A stretch of DNA of 64,000 bases from Vicugna pacos (GCF_048564905.1 NC_133005.1:7133001-7197000); one strand, 5' to 3'. Positions 11,710 to 23,390 are shown, counted from the first letter of the stretch. The notes: generated from the letters alone by a model not told the origin. Made by a program: numbers and translations.

Positions 11710-12702
11710 TAAAATATACAAGAAAGTACTTTTTAATTAAGGTACATAACTTTTTAAAGATATAATGCTATTATACACTTAAGAAACCACAGCATAGTGG
11801 TAAATGTAACTTTTATATGCATGGGGAAACCAAAAATTCATGTGACTCACTTGTTTCAATATTTGCTTTGTTGCAGTGTTCTGGAACCCAACCCACAATA
11901 TCTCTAAGTTATGCCTGTATACATTTTTCCTACTGGCACAGAACCCTGCAAATTTCAACCCTTTAAACATGCGTTATCTATAGATTTCGTGTGGTCACTA
12001 ATCACAAGCTTATTGGGGTTTTTTTTTTGTTGCCTTATATTGTTCTTTCTTTGCTTTTCAACTTGCCACATGCATCAGTAGTCTCCCTCCATCGAGACTA
12101 TAAAGTCTTTGAGGGTTAGAACATCTAGCGGTATAAGCCCTATTCTCTGATTGTTTACTACTATCTTTCTGTAATTGATTGAGGCTTGTATGTAAGAGAG
12201 CAGGATTGGGCAGAATGAATGGGGAAAATTATACCAACAAATGTTTCTTATATAGCTACTATGTGCGAGACATGGCAAGCTACTAAAATAGTATAAAGAA
12301 TATCTTTATATAGTTACTGTTTCCTTCAGTTTCCTGTCTTGTTAGGGTATCTATGCACACAGGGTAGGCAAGTTAAACTCTGAGAAGAACATGTGACTTA
12401 AGTTGCCAAGACATAATAAGACAAGTTATTAATACTTTTCTCCATACTCAACTATGTGAAAGTATAATGAAATGTCCTAAAATAAGTTAATGATTTTCTG
12501 AAATGCTTATCTGTACCTTTGGCTGCTTTGTTCACACATGAAATCTGAGGATAATTAAAATCCATGCCAGTTTTAAAATGTTAGGAACAAATCAAATAAG
12601 TGAAAATCTTCCAAGAATTTAAAAACAAAATTCCCAAAGGGATTCATTAAAATTGTGCTGTCAACAAATGTTTGAGTTTGGATTTTTAGCTCATTTTGAT
12701 GG

Positions 12703-12807
12703 CAGGAAAAAAAAATGAGGGAAAGAAGAAAGGAAACAAGAAAGGGAGGGAGGGAGGGATGGAGGGAGGAAGGAAGGAAGGAGAGAAGGAAAGGAAAGAA
12801 AAGACAA
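12703..12807 (+). repeat. GA-rich (GGGA/GGAA)n low-complexity repeat
   Basis: Purine-only stretch with blocks of GGGA and GGAA. The lysine/glutamate/glycine-rich open frames here are products of the repeat. Confidence 0.95.
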
Positions 12808-12929
12808 AATCCTTCTCTGTTCAGTCAGCATTTTATCCCCTCACACCACTCAAACTGCTGTCAGCAATCTACCCATGACCACCATATTGCTAAATCTAGT
12901 GGTCATTCTCAGTTTTCAGCGTACTTTAC

Positions 12930-14225
12930 CCAACAACAGAATTTGACATCATGATCTCTCCTTCCTCAAAATGCCTTCTTCACCAAGACATCACCCTCTC
13001 TTGGTTTTCTTACTGCATCACTAGTCATTTCTTCTTAGCCTCTTTATCTAGTTCCTAAATTTCTTTCTCTCTGACCTCTTAATGGTGAAATGCCCACGGC
13101 TCAGACATCCATCCTATTTTCTGTCTACACACACTGCCGTGTGTTGTCTGTCCTCGGGACTCTAAATACCACCTACTTACCAACTCAAATCCCATCTTTT
13201 GCTCAAGGCTATATCCTGACATATATCCTGACTTGTGTATGTCCTGCAGTTGGGTATTTAATAGTCATCTCAAACTTGACATCTCCATACTTGAACTCCT
13301 GATCCAAACTTGAAAACCTCCTTTTCCTCTGGCCACGTCCACCCTTCCCAATGCTCGGACAAAACCCCTTTGAGCCATATTTAACTTCTTTCTGTTGGCT
13401 CTACCTTCCAAGTGTATACGAAACCTGAATTCCTTTTGCCACTTCTGTTGCAACTTGCCATCTTGATGACACCCACAGATCTCATCTGGATTGTTGCAAT
13501 AACCTTCTGCCTCTATCCTCTCCATTCATGCCATCGTCCCCAAACAGATTAGTCTGGCAAAGAATATTAGCCAGACTAATCTTTCAGAAACTTAAATTTA
13601 ATCATGTCACTCCTTTGCTCAAATGACTGCAATGGTTTCCCAATTCATTTGGAATTAAACCAGATATCTTACAGCAGTGGACATGGCCCTAAAATCTGCC
13701 CACACCCCCTACTCCAAACCCAAACAGCCATATTATCTCACTGAACTCGTCTTCACTCCATTCCCTTGACCATCCACAAAGATCTCCAGGGATTTCCTTG
13801 CCAACTCCAGGTGAGCCCCCTAGGATCCTTACTGTAGCTGATTCTTACATCTGAAACCACCCTTCCCCAGATTATCTGCTTGGCCTACTCCTTCACCTCC
13901 TTCAAATCCTTGCTCCAATCTCACCTCCTCAGTGAGAACTTTTCTGACCCCCTATTTCTTATTTAATACTGGGGTTCACCCACTTACTCCTTAATCTGCC
14001 GTGCTTTTGCCTCTAGTCATAGCTTTCATTAATTTCATGCATGTTACATGATCTAAATTATCTAAATATTTATTGCATGTTGTATATCTCCCCCTAACTT
14101 CTTGCTAAAACATAATATTTATGAGGGCAGGGATCTTCTCTCTCTCTCTCTCTTTTTTCATTGCTCTATATTCAGTACCTGTAACAGTCCTTGGCACAAA
14201 GCAGACACTGAATAAACATGTATAA
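12930..14225 (+). mobile_element. Long L2 LINE fragment including 3' end
   Basis: Follows the L2 ORF2-to-3'UTR order: CTCTGACCTCTTAATGGTGA, CTCAGACATCCATCC, TCATCTCAAACTTGACATCTCC, TCTGTTGGCTCTACCTTCCAAG, TTAATCATGTCACTCCTTTGC, CACCTCCTTCAAATCCTTGC, TTATGAGGGCAGGGATCTTC and CTTGGCACAAAGCAGACACTGAATAAA-like 3' text. No usable reading frame remains. L2 is ancient (shared by all mammals), so about 1.3 kb in one piece is good preservation. A (CT)n stretch occurs at 14141-14153. Confidence 0.85.
13546..13582. repeat. Perfect 13-bp inverted repeat within L2
   Basis: AGATTAGTCTGGC (13546-13558) and GCCAGACTAATCT (13570-13582) pair perfectly around an 11-nt spacer. The right arm matches the L2 text around CAGCCAGAGTGATC; the left arm does not, so the left arm looks like a foldback copy of the right. 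Confidence 0.95.
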
Positions 14226-16370
14226 AAAAACAAATAAAATAAAATGTGTGAGGAACATAACAATATGAGGTGGAAGAGGGTGGTCTGTGCTTTTAGTCTT
14301 AGTTATAATTAGTGAAATCCCACAGAACTTGTTCTTATTCATAGTGCCGTATGTGGAAAAATATCCATAGTACAAAAGGGTATAAAGCCATCTCAGTTTA
14401 CGCCACAAACCCAGGCAGCAGCGATGATAGTGTAGACTATCATATAAGTAAAGAATGCTTGTTCAAGATTAAGTAGGTAAACAGCCTTTTTTCCCCAAGA
14501 ATCATGAAAAATCCTATATGAGGAAGGATTATTATTTAATAAAGAGACTTCTAGAGCCCTGTGATGTTATTATATTGGAAAGAATTACTTATTGTGCTGC
14601 TGAAAGGGGCATCTAATTTAGGGAGATCTCATTTACTCATAGACTGTTTTGTTATTAAATTACAGTTCCTTAAAACTTCAGGGCAAAACGTGGTTCAAGT
14701 TTATCATGCAGAGCAAGCATGATGACTTCCAAATCAGGGTCACAACAATAAAACCATTCAGGGTAAGTGACCTGTGCTGACACAGTGCAATTGGGCAAAT
14801 GCTTCTCCAATTCAGGGTGTGCACTTGAAAGTAATTTTATTTAACATGGTTGCATGTTCCTCTTGCCATATAGTTGGAACAGAGGGACATCACTGGCTCT
14901 TGCTGTCTGGGTCCATCTACATACAAGGATGGTAAAATTTCAATAAGCAAATAACGGTTCTGGAACTGACTGGAGATTCAGAGCAGTGTGTGTATCTGAT
15001 GGAAACTCTCTTTTCCTTCCGGGACCTGAAGCCGCATGCCAGTCTCCATGTGGTCTGGAAAGATGGGTACAGTATAGGCAAGCCCAGAAGACCTCGAAAC
15101 GCAGCACCTCTGTCTCCTGTCCCTCGGCAGCTTGGAGCAGGAGGAGGAAAAAGAGGTGATGTCATGGCAGACTCGGCTCAGGGTGGTGGGGCCGACTGGG
15201 CAGCAGCCTTTATCTGGCTGCGGTGCAGTGAATGAGGACGTGCACTTGACAACAGAGAGCTGTCACAGCCCACTCAGGATCCAAGCCTGACAACAGCACG
15301 TCTAGACTGAGTAAATGAGAAGACACCAGCAAATAAGCAAAGGCAGGGGCTTATGGGTAAAGAGGTCACCAAGCCCAAAGTACTCCTGCGGAGACAGCGG
15401 TCTGGTCCTTCTCACACAGACGGCACAACGTGGCCACTCACCCGGTCCAAGGCTCAGGGGCCTGGGTTTCCTCCTCAGGCTTCCTATGTCTGATTTTTGG
15501 TGAGACTCCTTGGGACTCATTTTCCTTACATTTTAAGCAAAAGACAGTTCTGGGTTTGTTTGTTTGCTGTTGTTGTTTTTCTGTTTTGTTTTTTTCCAGT
15601 TTGAATATTTTGTGATTTCATGAGACAAGTCAAACGGTGATTCTCAAGATCACACTCATGAAACAGAACAGGAAAAATATTTTGGTCAGTAAGCAATTGT
15701 TCCTGCTGTTATTCGAGAAATGCTAACCATGTGATTAGCATTAACTTGTTTTTCTACCCATTTTTCTGTTCTGTTTACTTCCTAGAATGGGTATTTATCT
15801 CTCCACTATATTACTCGCCACACTGTTCTGTAACTCCCATAAGTTCACTGAGGGCAAAGACCCATCCGTTCCTAGGGCTAGGCACATAGGGGACACCAGT
15901 AAACACATGTGGACTAGTAATGAAGCCTTTGTACAAACGTGTGCACATATATATGTACATTCAGGTGGGGAATGAATTTCTGTAACATGCTAGTGTCCTA
16001 GACATTTTGCCTTTTTATCCTCATTATAGTCCTCAAACTGAAGTACCTCCCCTCGCCTGCCAAAAGTCAAAATAAGCATCCACTGTGACTATCTTTTCAG
16101 AAAAGTGAATGGACATCTCTAGGTCAGACAAATGGGCCAGTAGAATCTTCCACTGGAAACTTCAAGGTAAATATGAGAACCTGGGTTTCTTAGCACAAAG
16201 AAGGTTGCCATGACCGTGCTGAGTAATTTCACTTCTTCCTTTTCCTTTTCTCTTTTTATAACTTCCTCCACTTACCTCATTTCTTCATTTATAAATTGGG
16301 GTTTAATAGTACCAATCTGAAAAAGTTGTTGTAAAAAAAAGAAGTCAGAATCAGCACTGGTACTGGCTTT
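14226..16370. other. No recognised feature
   Basis: Unique-looking DNA with a moderately GC-rich patch at about 15,000-15,500. Open frames there overlap on both strands without domains. I cannot name a repeat here. Confidence 0.45.
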
Positions 16371-16611
16371 CATTTACTCATTATTTCAATGAAATCAAAT
16401 ATGTTTACTGAGAACCTATGATTTCTAGGCACTGGATTGGGTGGTGGGAATAAAACATTAACTACTTGGACAGAGTGCTTCTCTTCACAGAACCCAGACA
16501 TTCACAGAACTCAGCAAGGGATACAGAGAACTTACAGCACAGGTGAACAGTCGTGTGGTGGGAGTACGGGGTAACAGAGCAGGGGGCCCTGTTCAGGATT
16601 TGGGGTCAGGA

Positions 16612-17205
16612 GATACTCCCTTTAAAACATAAATCAGAGCATGTGGCTCCTCTCAACCTCCCAATGTCTCTCCTTCACTTAGAAAGCCCAAGTCCTCACA
16701 GGGACCTCTGAGGCTCTCTGCGATCTGGGCCTGACCATCTCTCTGACCCATCTTCTCTTTGATTTGTCCCTAGTTCATGCCAGCCACTCTGGTCCCCTGC
16801 CTTTCCGTAAACATAGAAGTCTACGCCCATCTCAGGGCCTTTTCACTTCCTGTTTATTCTGTCCGAAATGGACATCCCAGAAGCCTCATAATTAGTCCCT
16901 TTACTTAAGTCCTGACTCAAATGACAACTTCCCAGCAAGGCCTTCTCTGGCTGTGCTGCCTTAACTCCAACATCCCTAAATGCCGATGTTCTGTATTCCA
17001 CATCCTGCTTCATTTGTTTTCTGCCTAGTACTTATCACTAATATATACTTTAATTCATTGCCTGACTTTTCCACTAGAAGTGTAACTTGCATGACAGAAG
17101 GGTCTTTTGTTTATTTTGCTCCCTGTAGGATTCCCAGGGTCTAGAAATGTGCCTGGCACATCACAGGTACTCAATCAATATTTTGTGAATGAAAAAATGA
17201 ATGAA
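16612..17205 (+). mobile_element. L2 LINE 3' end, inserted in an opposite-strand L2
   Basis: L2 3' blocks in order: AAAACATAAATCAGAGCATG, CTCTGCGATCTGGGCCTGAC, TCTCAGGGCCTTTTCACTTC, GCAAGGCCTTCTCTGG, GTGCCTGGCACATCACAGGT and ATTTTGTGAATGAAAAAATG. The 3' end is intact. The short motif ATACT at both junctions (near 16612 and 17217) might be a remnant of a target-site duplication. Confidence 0.85.
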
Positions 17206-17818
17206 GGGCTATAAAATACTTTCCTGAGGAAGTGGCTAATTGAAAACTAAGCTGAAATCTAAAGAGTGAGGCTGAATTATCCTGGTTGTGGGAATGGGGA
17301 CAGTGAGAAGGAAGTAGGGCAGAAAAGAGCACTTTAAAGAAAGAGACCAGCCTCAACAAAGTCTCAGAGGTGAGAGAAAGTGAAAGCGTTCGAAGAATAT
17401 CAAGACCTTGTCGAGGCTGAAGCCTGGATGCCAACGGTTTCACAAGAGGTGGAGGGGTGCGTCTGGACAAGGAGGCAGGGGCAGATTTAGGCAGGGCCTT
17501 GTGAGCCCTGCATACACGTTTACGCTTTACCCTAAGAGCAATGGAGGATGCTTGAGGAATTTTAATCAGTGGAGTGATGCTATCTGTGATTCAAAATGAA
17601 ATCACCATGACTGGACTGGACAGGAGTAAGGCTGGAGGCAGGGTGATTAGTCGGGAGGAAGGTGAGGGGTGTTGTGTGTACCAGGGAGGGGTGGGGGTGA
17701 CTCAAGAGAAGTGGGAAGATCCCAGAGCCAATTAGAAGGACTTGGTCATTGATGTATACATGATATAAGTAATATAAGATTAAATTCTATAATTATAAAT
17801 TATATGAAATAAACAGTA

Positions 17819-18024
17819 CAGTTGACCCTTGAACAATGCAGGGCATTAGGGGCATGGTCCCTCCACACAGTTGAAGATCTGAGTATAACTTTACGGATGG
17901 CCCTTCATATACACGGCTCCAAATCTGCATATTCAAGCAACTGCAGATCGTGTAATACTGTATAGTAAGTAATCATGGAAAAAGTTCCATGCAGTCCAAA
18001 CTCATGTTATTCAAGGGTCAACCA
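17819..18024 (+). mobile_element. TcMar-Tigger MITE, Tigger2/MER2-like
   Basis: Inverted termini CAGTTGACCCTTGAACAATG (left) and TTATTCAAGGGTCAACCA (right), flanked by TA on both sides (17817-17818 and 18025-18026), as expected for a Tc1/mariner-class element. Short, about 206 bp, with no transposase. It sits inside the minus-strand L2. Confidence 0.88.
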
Positions 18025-18131
18025 TATGTGTATTCTACAGTGAATCATGGAGAGGAGTATAAGTAAAGGCAAAGAATGGGTCAAAAGTGATATCTAAGTT
18101 TACGGGTTGGACAACTGGGTACCAATTAGAG

Positions 18132-18538
18132 TGTGGTGGTATAAAGCTGGCCAGATTCTTTGACACGCCTCCTAATGACAAATAGGGTTCTAAGCCACCT
18201 CCCCTTAAATCTGGGTAGAGTTTATGACATCTCTGGCCAGCCAAATATGACAGAAATAACGCTTGCTAGACTGGAAGAGACTGGCAGCTTCTGGTCCCAG
18301 CGTCTTGGGTCTAAGGAACCAAGGTTCCCAGGCAGCAGATTAGCTGTGCTAGGGAGACATTTGGAGGCGGATCCTCCAGCCTGGCTAAAACATACCAGCT
18401 GACACTGTGTGTAGCAGAGATAGGTCTTTCCTGCTGAGCCCTGCCCAAATTGTAAATCCATGAACAAAATAAGTAATTGATACTGTTTTAAGCAAATAAC
18501 TTTTAAGGTGGTTTGTTACACAGCCATAAATAATCACA
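18132..18538 (+). mobile_element. MaLR-type solo LTR, MLT1-like (subfamily unsure)
   Basis: About 407 bp, from TGTGGTGGTATAAAGCTGGC to CCATAAATAATCACA. Blocks typical of the family: CTTTGACACGCCTCCTAATG, GGAGGCGGATCCTCCAGCCT, CTGAGCCCTGCCCAAATTG, TTTTAAGGTGGTTTGTTACA. A non-coding fossil LTR without internal region. The ends are consistent with TG...CA. Confidence 0.7.
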
Positions 18539-20250
18539 GAGAGAGAGAAGCAACGAGAAGAGAAATTGTCATGATTTATCTGAGTGGAACCACACAGGGT
18601 TAAGCAGTCTGGTCCCCCAATTATTTCCAGTTAGTGGGATATCACAGGAGAGTGGAGGGCCCTGAGTGTGGGGTACACTAGTACTTGGGGATGATCTTGG
18701 AAGGAGTTAATTCAGATCCTTATTAACCATGGAGGAAACGGAATATATTGAATACTTGAAGATCACACTTCCATTTTCTCTGAACCACTGGAGGAAATCC
18801 AAACTCAAATTAATATAACAAAACCAGAAGCTTACTTAAAAAATATTTCATCAGATTCCAAAGTTCAGCTTGTGGCAGGTCATATTGGAACCCGTTAACA
18901 GTTACTTAAATAAAGACTTTCTTTTCATTTTGTAAGTGAACAAAAGAAGATTAAGTGAGCATCTCAGTTACTGCCTGTGATTGGTGGGCACCGTCCCTGT
19001 ATTAAGCTGGAGATCAATAAGGCTCCAGATCAATATCCGAGCTTCATGTCCGGGGCCAGTGCATGTATGCGATAGACACAGTCAGACGGGAGACAAGAGC
19101 AAACAACTCTGCTTTTATTTCAGCTACCTTTTTTTTTTTTAAAGTTATTCAGATATAGACAGTTCATTTTTAAGCACTGGGATTTAGAGCTGGAATGTAG
19201 ATGAGATTAAAAGCAGTTTTATTAGAGGAAGAGAAAGCCCAGAGGGAAAAAGCCTTGAGAAATTCAGTGACTTCGAAAATTTGCCCTCAGTCAGACGTGC
19301 TTACCATGGAGCCAGAAACCACCTTGGTAAACCTCAGCCAAGGGCTCTCTCAACTCAAGTGTTACTTCTATTATCTTCCTAATTACCCTCCTCGTTGAAA
19401 AGGAAGAAAACACACCTTCACTGCAGACATAATGTTCCAATTACATACATGCCCCAGAATTTAAGAAAGGTTAGGTATGTCTCCTGGCTGTTCATGAATC
19501 TAACTTAGACTTACCCATCCAGGCTAGTAATTACTAGCATTTCTTAAATGCAATTATAGTCCTTTTAGGAAATGGGTTGTTGGATTTTTTTTTCCACCCA
19601 AAGACACAATAGTCTAACTCCTTTGTGGTATTTCAAACATGTTAGCCAATGAGTAGGTAAGTGGTTCAAAGGAAAGAACAGTATTGCCACCATTAACCAT
19701 GATTCAGAATATGGTATGGCTTCTGTCTGGTGAAGGCAAATAAATTCCAAATAACTCCTCAGAAAACCATGGCTATTCTCACCACTTTTATGACCTATTT
19801 AAGAGGGCATGTTGGTGTCATCTTTAATTTCATAGTTGATGATATTATTTCCTGTGTCTATTACATAAGGTCTACATAATTGATTCTGACTTGAATATAG
19901 CTCCAAGAGCAATGTTATCTTCAGAGAGGAATTTTAAATGCTATTTTTTTCTGAAGAAAATGGAGATGATGCAATCTAACAAATTTCCTTTAGTGACCTG
20001 AAATCTTCGAGGCAGAATTATTGCCCTAATACTTTAATCTGTTCCACTTAAGAGTCTGAATTCCTTTCTGGTTCTCTAGGTCCTTCATCTAGTTTAACTT
20101 GAAATGTTTGCCACATTGTCTTTTAATCTTTAAACTATTCAACCAAATAGCAGTTTGTGGGAAGAAGAAAAGAGAAGTGGTGGATTGGGAAGAGGGGTAA
20201 ATCTTGTGTCTCTCAACACCCCAAGTTTCCAATCTATTTAGAAAGTTACT
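18539..20250. other. No certain feature; possible MIR-like scrap
   Basis: Mostly unassigned. TTTAGAGCTGGAATGTAGAT at 19181-19200 followed by text like AGAGAAAGCCCAGAGGGAAA resembles a MIR-related segment (GAGCTGGAAGGGAC... CCCAGAGAGG...), but only weakly. Confidence 0.35.
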
Positions 20251-20499
20251 TAGAGGTTCCATATGTCATAATGGATTACTCAGCTGTTCTGGCAGGGGTT
20301 ATATAACAGGCATAAAACATGGTTCTTCCCCTCAGGAAATTCTCTCTCAAATTCTGGTTGAAAGATGACACATATAAAGACAAAGAGATATCTAATAAAC
20401 TCAGAAAGTGAAATTTCCAAACACTGGGAAGATAAAAAGTAGAAAAAAAGTCTGGATGAGACCACAGGGGCTGAGAGAGTTATAAAAGCATCACTCATT

Positions 20500-20640
20500 C
20501 ACATATTCACTCATTAAATACTTAAGAGTGCCTGCCATATTTTAATGACTGGACTAAGGTCTAGAAAGCTGGTGAGAAGCCAGAAGGAAGACATAGACAC
20601 AAAATCCTGGCAGCACGACACCATCTCTAAGCTTGTGGGC
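20500..20640 (-). mobile_element. L2 3' end, minus strand (short)
   Basis: TATTCACTCATTAAATACTTA then AGTGCCTGCCATATTTTA resembles the complement of the L2 tail (TTCATTCAACAAATA... GCCTACTATGTGCC). Short and diverged. It abuts a MIR. Confidence 0.5.
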
Positions 20641-20860
20641 TCAGGAAGGAGCAGAGCTGTCTGCGTTTGAACCCTCATCTTGCCACTTGGAAATGATGGG
20701 ACCTTCTAGGGCTTTGGGCAGACCACTTAACCTTTCTGTGCCTCAACTTTCTCTTCTCTAAATAGAGATAATATGAGTGCCTGCCTTTTAGGGCTGTGAT
20801 GAGAATTAAAGCAGCCAATACTTGTTAAGCATGGCGCATATAATCACTATACAAATGCAA
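20640..20860 (+). mobile_element. MIR SINE
   Basis: MIR core blocks in order: GTTTGAACCCTCATCTTGCCA, GGGCAGACCACTTAACCTTT, CTGTGCCTCAACTTTCTCTT, TAAATAGAGATAATATGAG and GGGCTGTGATGAGAATTAAA. Ancient and non-coding. Confidence 0.88.
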
Positions 20861-21314
20861 GTTCTGTGCCTTAGAGCATAGAAGGAGGTAGGCCAGTGAA
20901 GAAACGTACACAATGGAGGCCCTAATTGGATCAGCATTCTCAGGAGCTTCCCTGGTTCACTTCATCAACTTAGATTTAGAGGGCTCTGGCTCCAGGAAAA
21001 TGTGGGCCAGGTAGGACTCAGAATTCTTGAAGAATGTATCACGGCTCTCAAACTCAAGATGTGGGCCAGCATGCTCACAGTACCACTCGAGACTAGGGAC
21101 AAGCTTAAGGCAGCTCGAAAGCCCGACAGCACAGAAACCAAAGGAAACTATGCCCGGTCTTCCCATTGCCTGGCTTCCCAAACAGGACAGCGTGAGAGTT
21201 ATCCCTTGCTACTCCTGAAGAGGCTGTGTGTGCGGTGCCAGGCTGGGGAATTAATAGATTACCTCATTCAACTCCCAGTTATAAACCTTGAGATGAAAAT
21301 GGTGTGTCTTATTT

Positions 21315-22430
21315 TATAAGACTTTTTAAATTTTTTTTATTTTATTGAGTTATAATGAGTTTACAATGTTGTATCAATTTCCAGTGTAGAGCACAATTTT
21401 TCAGTCACACGTGAACATACATATATTCATCGTCACATTCTTTTTCACCATGAGCTACCACAAGATCTTGTATATATTTCCCTGTGCTATACAGTATAAA
21501 CTTGTTTATCTGTTCTATATATATCTGTCAGTATCTACAAATTTTTAACTCCAGGTCTGTCCCTTCTTACCTACCTCCCCCCTGTCAACCACAAGTTTGC
21601 ATTCTATGTCTATGAGTCTGTTTCTGTTTTATATTTAAGTCCATTTGTCTTCTTTTTTAGATTCCACATATGAGCGGTATCATATGATATTTTTTCTTTC
21701 TCTTTCTGGCTTACTTAGAATAATATTCTCCAGGGACATCCATGTTGCTGCAAATGGCATTATGTTGTCATTTTTGTGGCTGAATAGTATTCCATTGTGT
21801 ATATATACCACATCTTCTTTATCCAGTCATCTGTTGATGGATGTTTAGTCTCTTTCCATGTCTTGGCTATTGTAAACAGTGCTGCTACTGAGGTGCAGAT
21901 GTCTTTTTGAAGTAGAGTTCCTTCTGGATATAAGCCCAGGAGTGGGATTCCTGGGTCATATGGCAAGTCTATTCCTAGTCTTTTGAGGAATCTCCATGCT
22001 GTTTTCAACAATGGCTGCACCAAACTGCATTCCCACCAGCAGTGTAGGAGGGTTCCCTTTTCTCCACAGCCTCTCCAGCATTTGTCATTTATGGACTTTT
22101 GAATGATGGCTGTTCTGATTGGTGTGAGGCGATACCTCATTGTAGTTTTGATTTGCATTTTTCTGATAATTAGTGATATTGAGCATTTTTTCATGTGCCT
22201 ATTGATCATTTGTTTGTCTTCATTGGAGAATTCCTTGTTTAGATATTTCGCCCATTTTTGGATTGTGTCGTTTGTTTTTTTCTTATTAAGTCGTATGAGC
22301 TACTTATATATTCTGGAGATCAAGACTTTGTAAGTTTCATCTTTTGCAAAAATTTTCTCCCATTCTGTAGGTTGTCATTTTACTTTTGTAAAAGTGAAAG
22401 TCTTTTATTTTTGTTTTTACTTTTGGTTCT
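21315..22430 (-). mobile_element. L1 3' end (ORF2 C-terminus plus 3' UTR), minus strand
   Basis: The poly-A end shows as a T-rich run at about 21328-21345. Going leftwards on the minus strand comes the end of ORF2 and a 3' UTR of the same type as the L1 tails at 23.2, 47.4 and 57.9 kb. The copy is truncated at its 5' side near 22430, so it was dead on arrival. It is better preserved than the other L1 copies here, which suggests a comparatively recent insertion. I could not find a convincing target-site duplication. Confidence 0.93.
21760..22209 (-). pseudogene. L1 ORF2 C-terminal remnant, 149 codons open
   Basis: This frame encodes the last part of the L1 endonuclease/reverse-transcriptase protein. 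It contains the C-terminal cysteine motif [18 protein letters not shown] (C-x3-C-x7-H-x4-C) at about residues 43-60, and ends with the usual LINE-1 text around [13 protein letters not shown]. The endonuclease and reverse-transcriptase domains are missing, because the insertion is 5'-truncated. The 'start' methionine is internal to the old ORF2. It has no function as a host gene. Confidence 0.9.
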
Positions 22431-23120
22431 TAAACCTAGAGACCAAGGCTTATTCTAGCAGAGTTTGTAAGCTTTAAGCTCAAAAGACGGTGGCAATTAC
22501 AGCTTAGAGCTTAGAACCACAGGGCTTGATATCTGGTATGGCTAGGCCTATGAGAAGAAAGGAATTTGTCAAAGCACCAGGGCTGACTGGCTCCAAATCC
22601 TATGGAGCTATAATTCCAGCAGGAGAAGAGTGGCAGAAGACTCTACTAACAAGGGCCCAGCATGGGTTAATATTTCCCTCCCATTGCAACATCCTTTCAT
22701 TCCTAATAAAGAATCATGAGAAGTGATGTGTGTTGAACCCCCTCCCTGCCCAGGGCAGGTCACCTAGGCCCTAGCTGGGGGATTTACTTGCAAGAACTCA
22801 CACACAGGCATTGCACATGCTTGTGACAAAGGTCCCGAGGAGTCACACAGATTTCCAGCCCCCTCCAGGACCACCCAGGCAGGGACCAGGGCATGGTGAT
22901 TCCAGCTGCCCATGTCGGGCAGCAGTAGCTCCCAGCAACGGGAGGCCACGTTGGCCCAGGAAACTCATCTCTGTTATGTTGGGAGTTGCATTTCTTTTCT
23001 GAGGCCAAGTTCAGATACAACATAATGCAAGGCATCCCAAGGCATCAGATGGATGGTTGTGGTTCCATCAGGTTGTTGTTTTTTTATTTTATTTTCCAGT
23101 TTGTCTTTAAAAATCTCTGA
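22431..23120. other. No recognised feature
   Basis: Unique-looking DNA, somewhat GC-richer than average at 22,730-22,960. Several short frames overlap on both strands. None looks coding. Confidence 0.45.
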
Positions 23121-23141
23121 AAACAAAACTTAGTAATTTGG

Positions 23142-23390
23142 CAGGGGGGAAAGGGGGTGGGAAGGGATAAATTGGGAGTTTAAGAATTGCAGATACGTAC
23201 TGTTATGTATACATATACAACAAGCTTCTTCTGTATAATACAGGGAACTGTATTCAGTACCTTATAGTAACCTATAATGAAAAAGAATATGAAAACAAAT
23301 ATGTGTATATGTATGACTGAAACATTATGCTGTACCCCAGAAATTGACACAACGTTGTGAACTGACTATACTTCAATTGAAAAAACAAAT
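23142..23390 (+). mobile_element. Very short L1 3' tail with perfect target-site duplication
   Basis: About 250 bp of L1 3' UTR (GATACGTACTGTTATGTATA, ATACAGGGAACTGTATTCAG, GACTGAAACATTATGCTGTA, ACTATACTTCAATTG) ending in an A-rich tail. The flanks 23121-23141 and 23391-23411 are an identical 21-bp duplication beginning AAACAAAACTTAG and ending AATTTGG. Such a perfect duplication indicates one of the youngest insertions in the window. Confidence 0.95.

Larger units (their letters stand above)
11066..11917 (+). mobile_element. Tigger1 DNA transposon, internally deleted, with two later insertions
   Basis: Terminal inverted repeats: CAGGCATGCCTCATTTTATC at the left and CAATATCTCTAAGTTATGCCTG (last 22 bp) at the right, followed by TA. 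Inside are Tigger1 blocks such as AAAGTTTGTGGCAACTCTGT, AGTCTATCGGCACCACTTTT and GCATTTGCTCACTCCCTGTC from the left part, then GCTGAAGGCTCAGATGATGG from the very end of the transposase gene. Almost the whole transposase is missing, so it was a non-autonomous copy. An L1 tail (11127-11330) and a SINE (11576-11709) inserted later. Confidence 0.92.
16375..18131 (-). mobile_element. L2 LINE, minus strand, split into three parts
   Basis: Segments 16375-16611, 17206-17818 and 18025-18131 read as one reverse-strand L2 when the insertions are removed. Left: GTTTACTGAGAACCTATGAT and CTAGGCACTGGATTGGGTGG. Middle: CTTTCCTGAGGAAGTGGCTA, GGCAGGGCCTTGTGAG, TTTAATCAGTGGAGTGATGC. Right: AAAAGTGATATCTAAGTTTA then GGACAACTGGGTACC. 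The reverse L2 consensus has these blocks in this order. It is interrupted by a plus-strand L2 and by a Tigger2/MER2-like element, and ends against a MaLR LTR. Confidence 0.75.

Noticed and set aside
15000-15520. GC-richer patch as a CpG-island promoter
   Set aside because: Few CpG dinucleotides by eye, no first exon or TATA/Inr arrangement, and frames open on both strands.
21760-22209. 149-aa minus-strand frame as a host gene
   Set aside because: It is the C-terminal end of a 5'-truncated L1 ORF2, shown by the CWRGC...HCWWEC motif and the following L1 3' UTR.
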